From: Dipteris shenzhenensis
Taxonomy: Eukaryota; Polypodiophyta; Polypodiopsida; Gleicheniales
Length of the DNA: 64,000 bases
Assembly: GCA_047967505.1 (NCBI GenBank)
Contig: CM106538.1
Direction: 5' to 3' (one strand)
The stretch's first letter is position 1, and each line of letters begins with the position of its first letter. This document shows positions 44,841 to 57,507 of this stretch, in pieces. The notes below the pieces were generated by a model. It had not been told where the DNA came from, did not search any database, and saw nothing but the letters and a program-made list of their open reading frames with translations. The position numbers were made by a program, and so were the translations under genes.

Positions 44841-45327
44841 CAAGGGAAAATGTAACATCTATTTTGGGTCCATAACATTAGTACCCGTTTTTAGATTCCC
44901 TCAAAAATTTATAAATAATACAACATTTTCCAAATGAGCAATATTTTACATAGTCTAAATTTTTAAACTTCTTAAATTTGAGAAATTTTTGCACATTGTA
45001 TCCATAACAAAATAAGGACCTTGACTACGTCACATAATATTAATCTATTTGGAGAAATCAAGAAGTCCACAAGTTTTTTAGTTTCTTTGACCTACTATTT
45101 TCTTTTGAAAAAAACATGACACATCGTAACTTGTTACATGTATGAGTATGAATTCATCATTACTAGATTCAAATTAAACTTTGCACTACTACATAAACTA
45201 TTGAAAGAACATAAAATATCACCAAATAAACGTGCAAAGCATAGAGATTGTCAAATGTGTTGGGAACACTTATTTATTCAAACCATGCATATTCAAAAAA
45301 CTCAGCACAAGTCCACGTGACGAGAGT

Positions 45328-45603
45328 TTACTCAAATCTGCCATATGTATCATCTAAATCATTTGTACGGCCCTCTTCATGATGTATGAGTTTCTTAATA
45401 ACTTTCTCTTTCTCAACCTCCTTCTCCCAAGTGTTAGCTAGGTCGCCTGCATCAGTAAAACCAAGCTTGAATATCTCTAGTGGTTGTGGCTAATGTGAGG
45501 AGGCTACCACTGAATCTGCAAACTAGCCACTTTTCAATCCAAGTTCATGATGCTCATCGTGCAATTGGTGAATTGCCATCACTCTCTTCCTTATGTAGTC
45601 ACA
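45328..45603 (-). pseudogene. Unrecognised exon with two TAG stops
   Basis: Acceptor ctatttag at 45604-45610, then an open frame CDYIRKRVMAIHQLHDEHHE ... DAGDLANTWEKEVEKEKV ... DLDDTYGRFE and a TAA at 45330. Two in-frame TAG codons sit where Gln would fit. Charged, helical; family unknown. Confidence 0.4.
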
Positions 45604-45965
45604 CTAAATAGGATCTTTTTAAACTATAATTACATTCCGACCCTTTTTCAAGGCACATGTTGACATTGTGCCCCTCGGGGGGTCTACCTAGGAAATGTAA
45701 GTATACCAGAAGTATATTTATAGCAGGGGTAATTTTATACACTATTTCTAAATTAATAGGTAGGGTGCATTTATTCTCAGATCTAAATTTAAAGTTATTT
45801 TTTAAATATTATCTCATCTAGGATGAGAGGTAAGAGCACTCACAATTTGTTAATGGGTAGCTCAAAGTTTTAACATGCTGAATAGCCCTCAATCACTTCA
45901 CTGCACACCCTCTGCAATTCTCTACTATACCATTTGATATAACATGGAATAGGAAGAAATAAGAG

Positions 45966-46005
45966 ATGTGCGTGTGTGCGCGCGCACATGCACGTGTGTG
46001 TGTGT

Positions 46006-46047
<42 letters not shown>
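45966..46047. repeat. Compound (GT)n-(GC)-(GT)n-(GA)n microsatellite
   Basis: GTGCGTGTGTGCGCGCGCAC then (GT)n then (GA)n to 46047; alternating purine-pyrimidine at its start. Confidence 0.9.
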
Positions 46048-46056
<9 letters not shown>

Positions 46057-46082
46057 TATTAACTAGAAAGGAATTCAATGCA

Positions 46083-47050
46083 TGAGGCTAGATGCTAGGC
46101 ATGGTGACGCTCGAGGGCCATGGAGGAAAAGGGAACGTGAGGGAAGAAGCATTAACATAGGTGGGGAAAAAAGAATTAAGAGGGGTGGGAATGAAGAGAG
46201 GGACTATGGCACAAGGGGGAAGGAAGAGGGGGAAGAGGAGCATGTACATGATGGGAGGTGGAATGTAGAGATGGAGACATCAAGGGAAGAGAGTCATGCT
46301 TTATTGGAAAGATGGGGGGGGAAATCAAAGTACTAGCTAGGTGGCTTTACAAGATTAAGCGTGTTCCATCAAGGAATAGCCCCCTCCTTTTATAGCTAAG
46401 AGAGGGGGTCTCTCCCAATAAATGCATCCTCCCACATGCATGGTGTGTGCAAAAGAGTGTCCCATGTGGGCTAGGCAGTTACGCACTCTCAATTGTGTGC
46501 AACAACCCTTTGCCTCATTTTTCCACATACATCAACCCCCATATCCCAAGTCTAAGATACTCCCTTAGCCTCTTCCCAATTTTATAATATGTTCAAACAT
46601 CTAGGAGGACAAGTGGAGGGTTGGCACAAGGAATCTTGCCACCTCATCCTACCTTCCCATTATTTAACTTGCAATCTTGGACTTTCTAACCCCCCCCACA
46701 TGGGCCTATCCTACATGGAGGGAATAATCCAATATAATATCCATCTCCACCTATTTTATATTACTTCTCCCATGGTCCTTAGGCCATATCTCACTAAATG
46801 CAGGCATGGGGATTGCCTAGGTGGAGGGGTGGTGCATGGAGGACCCATGCCACCTTATCATTTTATATTATTACTACCATGGATTATGTACAACACACCT
46901 TATGGATCCTCTTACATGGAAGGGTGGCACATGGTCATGCCCTGCCACCTCATCCCTAGGACTTATGTACACCATATTTTATTATACTATTGCCACACAT
47001 ACAAGCACACACACATATTTATGCCTTTTACTTTGGTCAAATTTATCCAT
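46083..47050 (-). mobile_element. Solo LTR-like copy of the Gypsy element
   Basis: Matches 56533-57496 along its length (GAGGCTAGATGCTAGGCATG, CTAGCTAGGTGGCTTTACAA, CCCACATGCATGGTGTGTG, AATTTATCCATAAC) with clear divergence. No internal sequence follows. A (GT)n-(GA)n microsatellite replaces the expected right flank, and no target duplication could be found. Confidence 0.75.
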
Positions 47051-49148
47051 AACTCTGTGTGTGTGTGTGTGGGTGTAAGAGAGAGAGAGAGAGAGAGAGA
47101 GGTATTACAATACTCTTCATGCAATATTTGTCCATGACATGTTCAAAGAAAAAGACAAGGAATAACACATTATTCTTAGTGTCATTTATTCCTATGTTTT
47201 TATTGAATAAAAAATGAGTGTGTTGATGGAATTAATGAGGGGAGAAGATTTGGAATCCAAGTTTAGATTTTCATCTATATTCTCTAATATATTGGTAAGG
47301 TAGCTATGTATACGGATATGCCTAATAAATATCTCTCATACTTGTGGTGTGGACACAACATATACATCCTTTGATATGCGATAGAACTCTCCTTAATGTG
47401 TGGATGGGAGTATTGTGGCATCCTCCTGGGAATCAATGTCTACATGCATGTCTCTGATCTTGGCATTGAGGCCCAATATGAGCAAGACCTCTCCTGGCTA
47501 CATGTACCTGCAGATGTCCTCATAGAGTGCTAAGGAAGGTAAAACATGTCTTTGGAGATGCTACTAGTATAATCCAATGTCTGTGGGGAGACATAACATG
47601 TTGTAATGCACACATCTAAAGAGCTGATTGCATCTTCCTTCTTACCCACCATCTTCAGGTTCAAGGCTTGATTTTTCCCAAATGTCCTCTTTGAACATCT
47701 CTCGCAAAGCATTAGTATCTATCCCAACAGTGCCTCCATGCTAGGAAGGGATTGGCATGGTGGGTAGTGTAAAAGTAGGGGGATTTGTTAGAGAGGCAAG
47801 GGAGGGGAATTGACATGGGAGGGGGGATTTAAGGCTCATTTTAGGGAAGGGTTGTTTGACCATAAAGCTAATGTATCTCAATCTATTCTCTCCCAAATAC
47901 ATAGTCCTCACAATTAGTAAACGTATGTCTCATTGACGTGTATCTAGATGAATCAAGATGATGCCATAACTTTCAAAAATGTCTTACTAGGTGAACTTTG
48001 CATTTTCACTTATGTGTATCTAGATGAATCCATGAAGCTACCTACACATATCGAGACAATGAGTAACTCGTATACATGTACCACCTTGTTGTGGAACACA
48101 CATACAATAGACCACCTTGTCAAAGAGATAAGGCAAACATACAACACAAACTCCAACACACCTACAAACATATGAAAACCAAGAGAATCAACACACCACA
48201 CTCCACAAAAAAGAAAATTGACAATCCACACTTGCACTAAGCTAACAAAACTAGAAATGAGTTAGACATGCACCTTACACACAATCTGGCTCTTGCTTAA
48301 TCAACAGCAAACTTATGCCTAAACTTGTTTCCGTAACTTACACCACAACAAACCTATGCGCTCCCCTATTGTCAATCCCCTATTATAGCTCAAATATAGC
48401 TCTATAAAATAGCCTATGAAATGATTTATCCATAGCATCCATTATATCACCCACCATCCAAATAGCCAACCTCTTCCCATCATTAAACACTATATCACCC
48501 ACCATCCAAACAATTGACTCCTTCCACTAATAAACATAACTTCAAACCATGTGGAACAAACTCAACAATAGAATCATATCTTAAAGGACCTCTAGTTACA
48601 CTAAAAACAACCTTAATAAAAAACCTCAACAACATCACCTAAACCTATAAGATCGTCCCAAGGACTTATTTCCATGGACCTTTTACAAAGCATCTAACCT
48701 AAACTAAATGATAGAACCTATCAGATTCATGAACATTAGACTCCATGGTGAGATAGATGATAATAGAATCAAGACCACACTGAGTAAGTCATACAAATTC
48801 ATATAGTGAGTTATTTTTGAATTCAAATTTCATTCATACATTCATGATGTTTGATGATGTGGTACATCGTTATATTTTATAATGACATATCACACTATGA
48901 AATTAGTATTTTGTTCTATTACTTATTTTGTTTGCATTTTGAAGGGCATGCTAATCCCTATAAGGCTACAATCATTAAGGCCCTTGGCCTTAGTAGGACC
49001 AGGTCCCCACTAGCACCTACGTGGCCCAACCATGCTTTTTATCAAAATAAAATCAATCATGAGGATAGGCTAGCATTATGCAATAGTCTAGCTTTATACT
49101 AAACTTAAAATCAATAGTATTAACAAATATCTTATAACCTCAAACTCC
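47051..49148. other. Intergenic, no gene recognised
   Basis: Microsatellite at 47056-47102, then ordinary AT-rich sequence. A coding-like scrap on the plus strand near 47425-47530 (INVYMHVSDLGIEAQYEQ) has no recognisable family. Confidence 0.4.
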
Positions 49149-49499
49149 TGTTGAGATATCGAGCTCCACTCGTGATATGCCAGGGTGACGTTGTGCATTT
49201 ATGTCACCGACTTGTTAGCTGCAGATGCGGTTGGTACACTGCCCATGAATAATAGCTGGATGACAACTATCCTTATGTACTCTAGTTCGTGGCTCAGTTA
49301 GTATGGCACCTTAGTTGGCTGAGTTTGGTTTGAGACCCACATATAGGGTTCTTCTATTTCTTTGTACTAGAGTTCTTTTGGCTTTCACAACTAAGAAGAG
49401 GAAAACTGTTTTCAGCCTCTACCTTTGTGTGTATTCCCCCATTGTGTATGTGAGAAAGTGGCAAGTGAGACTCCTTCCTTCTCTCCCACTATCTTCACA
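49149..49499 (+). repeat. 5' LTR of element E
   Basis: 351 bp, starting TGTTGAGATATCGAGCTCC and ending in TTCACA right before the primer site. Confidence 0.92.
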
Positions 49500-49873
49500 T
49501 GGTATCAGATACTGGTTCGTGGTAAGGAGCTCAAGAAAGCAAACCAAGTTCGCGGTGTCCTAGTAAGAGGACTAGTGTTGCTTTCCTTTTTCAAGTTTGG
49601 GAGCAAATCTCTGTAAGTTGCACAACCGGAAAGTGCAAGAGTCCATTGTCTCATATTGAGACGCCCTTCGTGGTGTGGTGAGAGAGCAATATATGCTGCA
49701 TGATCAGGAAAAGCCCTCGGTGACTTTATTTTTTTGATTCGAGGCCATTTCGGGGCCCATTTTGGAGGTGGAAGTTCTCCGTAAGCACTGAGAAAAAGGC
49801 CTTTTGCAAATTTGCCCGTGTGAGGCAAAAGCTGTGTTTTTTGTAGTGACGGAATATTTTGCAGTGTTCTATA

Positions 49874-52800
49874 ATGGCGTATGATTATCTTTCATAGATT
49901 GTCACTAAAAAGCTTGACAAGAACAACTTCCAAGCATGGAAGTTTAGAATGACGAATTTCCTTATGGGAAAAGGATATTGGGAGGTCATTATAGGAAATG
50001 AAGAAGAACCAGTTCTTCCTAATGTTCCCAATCAACAGGAAATGCAGGCATTTAAAGGATGGCATGAGAGAGCCAAAAAAGTTATGTATTGGCTATCTAT
50101 CAGTATTTTAGATTCTATGATTGTGCATATTTAGGATGCAAGTATGCCAAAGGAGGCATGGGATACTTTGGCAAAAATGTACAGCACAAATACACAAGCC
50201 AAGAAAATGCAGGTCAAGCAGGAGTTGCACAATGTGCAGAGAGAAAATATGAGCATCAATGACTACCACATGAAGGTGAAGAAAATTGCAGATGCACTTG
50301 CTTCCATTGGGTCACCAGTGGAAGATGATGATCTAGTTTCTGTGACCTTGAATGGTCTAGGAAAGGACTATGCACAGTTCCGGACATCCATTGTCATCCG
50401 TGAAAAATTTCCTGATTTTGAGGAGTTGTTTGCTCTTCTAATTTCTGAAGAGCAGAGAAATGGTGGTGCATCTTCTTTAGGAGGAACTTTAAAAGAAACT
50501 GTCTTCTACTCAAATGCTGGAAGAGGCAGAGGTAGAGGTAGAGGAGGCCGATCAAGAGGCCATGGTAGAAATCAAAATATGCAGCAAACTCAAGAAAACT
50601 AGTCCTTTGGAGGAGGACATGGTAACTCTAGAGGTAGGGGAAGCCAAAGAGGTCGTGGTGGATGGCAGAGAGTCCAAAATGCAAACAGCAATGTTGAATG
50701 CTACTATTGTGGTAAAATGGGTCATATGGCTAAAGACTACTACAAAAAGCAGAATGACATTATGAATGGAAAATTGCAGCAAGGCAATTATGCATCCTCT
50801 AGTAGACAGGGTGATGACAAAAATGAGCATTTGTTTATGGTGCAGCACATGACCAATTCTGTGACAAGTGCAGAAGAAAGTAATGATGTGTGGTATGTTG
50901 ACTCAAGTGTGTCAAACCACATGACCAGTCATGCAGAATGGATGCAGGATGCAAGGAAAATGGAAAGACCAGGATTTGTGGAGACTGGTGATGATACTGC
51001 ACATCCTATTGTGCAGATTGGTACCTGTGTCTATGCACGATGGGAAAAAGAAATACCTGTGTGATGTATTTCATGTCCCGAATATCACCAAGAACCTGGT
51101 TTCTATTGGGCAAATGGTTGAGCAGAGCTTGCAGGTCAGATTTAATCCTCATGGATGCTTTGCTGAGGATATGAAAAATAACGGTCGCTTGTTTGATAGC
51201 AAAAGGAAAGAAGAAGGGCAGGATGTTTACATTGGATGCGGACATGCCTGAACTGAGTGCAACAATGTTTGCACATGGGACCGGTGTAGTTGCAAATATT
51301 GATATCTAGCATAAACGCATTGGTCATGTTAATGTACAATGACTTAAATCAATGCAGGCCCAAAATATTATTGCGGGATTGCCTGAATTCAAGGTTGCAG
51401 AAATGCATAAGGTATGTGAAGCCTGTCAATTTGGAAAACAGGCAAGGAAACCATTTCCTAGACATGTTCAAGAGAGTAAGAAGCCATTGGAATTAATCCA
51501 CTCTGATGTGTGGACTACTAAAGCTACATCTATTGAAGGCTGTCATTATTTTGTCACCTTTATTTTGATGACTACAGCAGAAAAGTTTGGGTGTATTTTA
51601 TGAAAAAGAAAAGTGAAGTGTTTGGGCATTTCAAAGCTTTTAAAGCTATGGTTGAAAAAGAAATAGGCCTGCAAATAAAATGCCTAAGGTCAAATGGAGG
51701 GAGAGAGTACCTCTCAAATGAGTTTGCAAGGTTACTACAAGAGCATGGCATAAAGCAGCAATATTCATGCAGTCATACCCCACAACAAAATGGACTTGCA
51801 GAAACGAAAAACAGGCATATTGGAGAGGTATCTTGGGCCATGCTAAATGAAAAAGACCTACCAGAATATTATTGGGCTAAAGCAGTTGCTACAGCAGTTT
51901 ACATAATGAACAGGACTCCCACTGTAGCAATACATGGCATGACACCAGAGGAGATGTATACTGGTAGGAAACCAGATATTTCTCATTTGAAAATTTTTGG
52001 TTGCATTGCCTATGTTCATGTGCCAGATGAGTTGAGGTCCAAGTTGGATCCAAAAGCTGAGAAGTGCACCTTTATTGGTTATTCTCTACAGCAGAAAGGG
52101 TATAGATGCTATAACCCTTCTACTCGTAAGTTTATAGTGAACAGAGATATTGTTTTTTATGAGATGAGCAGCTAGTATAAACCAGTAAATGTGATTGATG
52201 ATATAGATGCACAAAATGATAATGTTGCACATAGATCACAGCAGCAATCACAAAATATTAGTGGACCTGCAGTGTCCTCTAGCAGTGGTTCACATACTTC
52301 GCCATGGACAGGTAGATTAAGATCAGGAGAATCTCTCAAAGCAATGTAGATAGTGGTATGCAGGTATCACGAAAAGGAAAAGAGAAGGTAGATCAGCCCA
52401 TGTTTGATGTGAATGCAGGTCACTCTTATGTGGATGGTGAATCCAGTGGCTCAGAACAGAGCATTGATGATGAGTTGGGTATTCCTTCTGTTATTACACT
52501 TGGAGTAAGGAAGACCAGGGATGTTTTGAGAGTACCTGGAAGTGAGCCTATTTTGCGGTCTACTAGAGCTAGGTATCCTGTGGATAGGCTGAAATATGAT
52601 GGATTTACAGCCATTCACTATGCCTATATGGTCAAAGTGATACAGGAACCAGAACCCAATTCTTTTGAGCAAGCCATGGGAAAAGAAAAATGGGAGAAAG
52701 CCATGGATGAAGAAATGGATGCCATGGAAGCAAATGCTACATGGGAATTGGTGCCTTTGCCTAAAAAAAAGAATGCAATTGGCTGTAAGTGGGTTTATAA

Positions 52801-54105
52801 GGTGAAGCACAATGCATATGGTTCTGTGAATACATACAAGGCAAGATTAGCTGTCAAGGGGTATGCACAGACATATGGCATTGATTATGAAGAAACATTC
52901 AGTCTGGTTGCAAGGATGGCAACCCTAAGAGCAGTCATTGCTATGCCTGCATCAAAGGGATGGTCTTTACATCAGATGGATGTAAAGAATGCCTTCTTGC
53001 ATGGTGATTTGCAAGAAGAGGTCTTTATGGAGCAGCTACCAGGTTATGTTCATGCTATTCATCCTGAGTTTGTTTGTAGGTTGAAGAAAGCCTTGTATGG
53101 CTTGAAGCAAGCACCTAGAGCATGGTCTGACAAGATAGGACAGTATCTTGTCACTATTGGCTTTCTGATTTCCAAGGCAGATTTCTCACTTTATGTGAGA
53201 AAAACAGAGAAAGGTATTATGCTGCTTGTCATTTATGTTGATGATTTAATCATCACAGGTGATAGTGATGTATTTCTTGGGCATTGAGGTGATTAGATCA
53301 CCAAGTGGGATACGGGTCTTGCAGAGGCAGTATGGATTGGACATGCTATCCAAATATGGGATGACGGGCTGTAAGCCTATTTCAGTTCCTTTGGAGTAGA
53401 ATGTGAAGCTGAGCACAGATGCAGGTGAGATTCTGGAAGACCCTACTATGTATAGGTGCATAGTAGGAAGTTTGATTTATATGACTATTACCAAGCTAGA
53501 TTTGAGCTATGTTGTTGGATTGGTAAGTCAGTTTATGCAGGCTCCAAGGAAACCGCATTTAGATGTGGCTGGACGCATACTCAGGTATGTGAAGTCCACA
53601 TTGCAGTATGGACTATTTTATGAGACTAGGGTTCAGACACAGTTGTATGGATACACTGATGCTGATTGGGCTGGTAGTATTTTAGATAGATGATCTACCA
53701 GTGGATATGTGTTCTCTTTTGGGAGTGCTACAGTCACTAGGAGCAGCAAGAAACAACCTATAGTTGCCTTGTCAAGCACAGAGGCTAAGTACAAGGGTGC
53801 AACAATGGCTGCATGTGAGGTAGCTTGGTTGCATAAGCTACTTTATGATATGCATCAGTCTACATATGGGCCAGTTGTCATTTATTATGACAACATAAGC
53901 AGTATACACTTGGCAAATAACCCTGTCAAATCATGCTAGAACAAAGCATATTGAGGTACATTATCACTATGTGCGGGAGAAGGTTCTACTAGGTCTTATT
54001 GATCTAGTTTATGTCAACACAGAGGATCAGGTAGCTAACATATTCATGAAGGCATTGGGTGCAGAGAAGCTGCACAAGTTCAGAGACCTACTTGGTGTGC
54101 AAGAA
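49874..54105 (+). pseudogene. Gag-Pol of element E, broken
   Basis: Starts at ATG 49874 with TAG at 49895, 50132 and 50600. Gag: KLDKNNFQAWKFRMTNFL, AWDTLAKMYSTN, Gly/Arg-rich tail, knuckle CYYCGKMGHMAKDY (last Cys replaced by Tyr). Protease site altered (VDSSVSNHMT instead of the usual DSGAS). Shift near 51040, then GAG-pre-integrase (CEACQFGKQ), integrase (LIHSDVWT, TPQQNGLAETKN; Lys in place of the usual Arg), RT (WVYKVKHNAYGS, HQMDVKNAFLHGDLQEEV, VIYVDDLIITG near 53240), a shift near 53285, and RNase H (GYTDADWAG, VALSSTEAKYKGA, YYDNISSIHLANN). TAG at 53397 falls where Copia has Gln (PLE-x-NVKLS) and TGA at 53691 where it has Arg (before STSGYVF). Non-functional. Confidence 0.92.
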
Positions 54106-54128
54106 TTGGGATTGAGCTCGAGGGGGAG

Positions 54129-54476
54129 TGTTGAGATATCGAGCTCCACTCATGATATGCCAAGGTGACATTGTGCATTTATGTCACCGACTTGTTAGCT
54201 GCAGATGCGGTTGGTACACTGCCCATGAATAATAGCTGGATGACAGCTATCCTTATGTACTCTAGTTCGTGGCTCAGTTAGTATGCCACCTTAGTTAGCT
54301 GAGTTTGGTTTGAGACCCACATATAGGGTTCTATTTCTTTGTACTAGAGTTCTTTTGGCTTTCACAACTAAGAAGAGGAAAATTGTTTTCAGCCTCCACC
54401 TTTGTGTGTATTCCCCCATTGTGTATGTGAGAAAGCCGCAAGTGAGACTCCTTCCTTCTCTGCCACTATCTTCACA
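54129..54476 (+). repeat. 3' LTR of element E
   Basis: 348 bp; lacks a TTC triplet present in the 5' LTR and differs at about eleven other sites by eye. Confidence 0.92.
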
Positions 54477-54481
54477 ACTCC

Positions 54482-55489
54482 CATGCATAGCGAATAAGCT
54501 ATTTCTACTCTCTTTCTACTCATATTAAAAGATTCTTGGATAGATAGCCAATTAGATGTTATTGTTAATATCAAATACAAAGTTAATAGAGGCAGAGAGA
54601 CCTAGTAGGTGCCAAGCTACCATGGGTCACAAGCCACCTTCAAGCCTCCTTAAGGCTCTCCTTCCAACCTTGAATGGTTCAGTCGCAAACCACTCGGAAA
54701 TATTCTTGAGCTGGGGGGACGAGACATCAATCCGATTCAATCGAGCTATGGAATTAAGAAAGACAATTGTACAATGGAGTCAGGAGATGGAGTCAGGAGG
54801 TAACGAAGGTCAAGAGAGTGCACAATAGATCCTAAGAAAAATGGGGTTTGGGGGTGGAAGGGAAAGGGGGTTTAAGATAGGGGAGGGGGCGGGGGGTTGG
54901 TTTGACATGGAATACATTTTTTTAGGGGAAATACCCTCTCTTCAATATCGCACACATCATAATCTCTAAGTTGAGTAGCGAGCTCACTTACATTTTGTTG
55001 TATCCCATGGACCCCCATAAACATGACTCTTTTTGCAGTGCAATACTGACCTCTACTCAGTGATTGACATGAATCTCCATGATATATAGATACAAGGAGC
55101 TAATGTTCAGTTACTACTCACCCTATTGGTAGATTGTCTTGTGCCAAAATTATTGCACAAACACTCCTTTTGTATTCTCCTCTACCAGACTACCATCTTA
55201 GACTCTAGAAACGGAATACTTTTCTTACCATTCATAAAGTTGAGAACTCTGCCACCATCTTGTAAACTGAAGCAGGGCATCATAGTTGCTACTGGTAGAT
55301 CACGTCTGGTAGATCATGTCTTGTGTCTCTGCCAGTTATATTCAGCTCGATATCTAGTCAAAGCATCTTTAGTTTCTACTCTACTAGACATTCTTGTGCC
55401 ATATCTCACTCTTCTAGTTATAGTCAACTCGATATCTAGTCAAAGCATCTTTAGTTTCTACTAGACGTTCTTGTGCCATATCTCACTCT
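54482..55489. other. Intergenic with an 80-bp tandem duplication
   Basis: CTCGATATCTAGTCAAAGCA ... TGTGCCATATCTCACTC occurs at about 55340-55415 and again at about 55428-55490. A G-rich patch lies at 54840-54900. No gene recognised. Confidence 0.5.
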
Positions 55490-56330
55490 TTGGACAGACA
55501 ATTGATGTACTCACCTAGCAAGGTTGAAGACTTGGAATGGTTTCAACCTTGGCTAGATAAAGAGTCTGCGTGGTCTATGCTAGATGTGGAAATGGGGAAA
55601 GTTGATGAGAATGGTGACTTTGTGTATGTAATAAGGAAGACTCTATGGAAGAGAATAGTAATGAAAGTGAGGAGGCTATTGCACTAAGTGAGATTATACA
55701 TGAAATTGATGACATTTTTTAAGAAACAAGTAGCACCCCCCCTAAGAGGAGCATTAGCCCCATCATAGAGGTAGATGGAAAGTTCATTTTCAAGTCAACA
55801 TTGGTGAGCCAACTCAATGGATGCCCAACCTTCTCAAAGGATAGACTCACAAGAGTAAAACAAGGTGTTTACTTCAACCATGAAACAAAAGCTAAATCAT
55901 CAAATGGAAAATTAATTTGTTTGGTATAGGTTGTGATTGTGCTGTCTACTTTCATGAGGATGCAAAAGGAGAAACAAGTCAACACAACAAAATGAAAAAG
56001 CTACAAGCTCGAGGAAGATGGGTGTAACCCATGGTACATGGTACTTGGGAAGAGTTCAAAAGATGAGGAAGAAAGTGGGAGGCAGATATGTGGATTATCA
56101 GCATGGTTTTGATTTAACAGATAGGCCCCAATGTTTGGAAATTCAGCTTGGCTGGTATCAAAGGTTGAAAGGAGCACAAATGTTCACATATGATTTGACT
56201 GACTTAAACATGGTGGACATTGAGATGATTATTGCATTAGCAAACTTGACATATAATGCAAGAATGGATAAGTACTAGCTAGATGAGAATGACTGTAAAG
56301 TTTTTAATGACTTCTTAAAAACTGCTAAGT
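55490..56330 (+). pseudogene. Decayed conserved ORF of unknown function (transposon-associated type)
   Basis: Blocks in order: DLEWFQPWLDKESAWSML (55520-55580), EAIALSEIIHEIDDIF (near 55670-55720), SPIIEVDGKFIFKSTLVSQL and CPTFSKDRLTRVKQGVYFN (55750-55880), then after shifts GTWYLGRVQKMRKKVGGRY and FTYDLTDLNMVDIEMIIAL (56036-56240). I know the VDGK-[FY]-I-[FY]-KSTLVSQLNG and GRVQKMR blocks from unnamed repetitive genes in other eukaryotes; no activity is established. Several stops and shifts are present. Confidence 0.5.
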
Positions 56331-56532
56331 AAGTTTACCATTCATTCTCGTAGTATGTGGAAAATTTCAAGAAATGTATTATGATGTGTTACCTCATCCT
56401 TGGTTGATTTTTAGATAATGATACTTCACATGTACCGTATAAGGAGACGGGTTGAATCTTGGGGCAAATTTCTACATTTTTTTTAAGTTGAATACATTTA
56501 GATAGTATTAGCCGGAAAAGAAATCAGGACCA

Positions 56533-57496
56533 GAGGCTAGAGGCTAAGCATGGCGACACTCGAGGGCCATAGAGGAAAGGAGATCGTGAGGGCGAAACGT
56601 TATCATGGGAGGGGAAAAGGAATTAGAAGGGGAGGGAATGAAGAGGGAGACTATGACACAAGGGAAAAGGGAGAGGGGGAAGAGAAGCATGTACATGATA
56701 GGAGGAGGAATGTAAAGATGGAGACATCAAGGGAAGAGGACCATACTTTATTTGAAAGAAAGGATGAGAGGGAAATATCAAAGTACTAGCTAGGTGGCTT
56801 TACAAGAATCAGCGTGTCTCATCAAGGAATAGCCCCCTCCTTTTATAGCCAAAAGAGGGGGTCTCTCCCAATTAATGCATCCTCCCACATGCATGGTGTG
56901 TGTGGAAAAGTCTCCCATGTGGGCTAGGCAGTTACGCACTCTCAATTGTGTGCGACAACCCTTTGCCTCAATTTTCCACATAAATCAAGCCCCATATGTC
57001 AAGTCTATGATACTCCCTTGGTCTCTTCCCAATTTTATAATATGTTCAAACATCTAGGAGGACAAGTGGAGGGTTGGCACAAGGAATCTTGCCACCTCAT
57101 CCTACTTTCCCCATTATTTAACTTGCTCTCTTGGACCTTCTATACCTCCCCCACATGGGCCTATCCTATATGGAGGGAATAACCCAATATAATATCCATC
57201 TCCACCTATTTTATATTACTTCTCCCATGGATTTTGAGCCATATCTCACTAAATGCAGCCTAGGTGGAGGGGTGGCACATGGAGGAGCCATGCCACCCTA
57301 CATTTTATAATATTACTACCATGGATTATGTACAACACACCTTATGGGTCCTCTTACGTGGAAGGGTGGCACATGGTCATGCCCTGCCACCTCAACCCTG
57401 GGCCCAATGCACACCATATTTTATTATCCTATTGCCACATATACAAACACACACACATATTAATGCCTTTTTCCTTAGACAATTTTATCCATTATA
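56533..57496 (-). repeat. 3' LTR of element F
   Basis: About 964 bp, homologous to the solo copy 46083-47050 and to 60703-61358. Contains CCTCCTTTTATAGCC, a TATA-like stretch, near 56840. Confidence 0.85.
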
Positions 57497-57507
57497 GTTC
57501 CCCCCCC

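Larger units (their letters stand above)
49149..54476 (+). mobile_element. Copia LTR retrotransposon E (5.3 kb)
   Basis: LTRs 49149-49499 (351 bp) and 54129-54476 (348 bp), TGTTGAGATATC ... CTTCACA, with target duplication ACTCC at 49144-49148 and 54477-54481. The primer site TGGTATCAGAT lies at 49500-49510 and the purine tract AGGGGGAG at 54121-54128. I count about a dozen LTR differences including a 3-bp indel, so it is clearly older than elements A, B and D. All pol domains can be traced but are broken. Confidence 0.95.

Noticed and set aside
49820-49855. CACTA-like terminus (TTTTTTGTAGTG)
   Set aside because: It lies between the primer site and gag of Copia element E with no partner end or target duplication.
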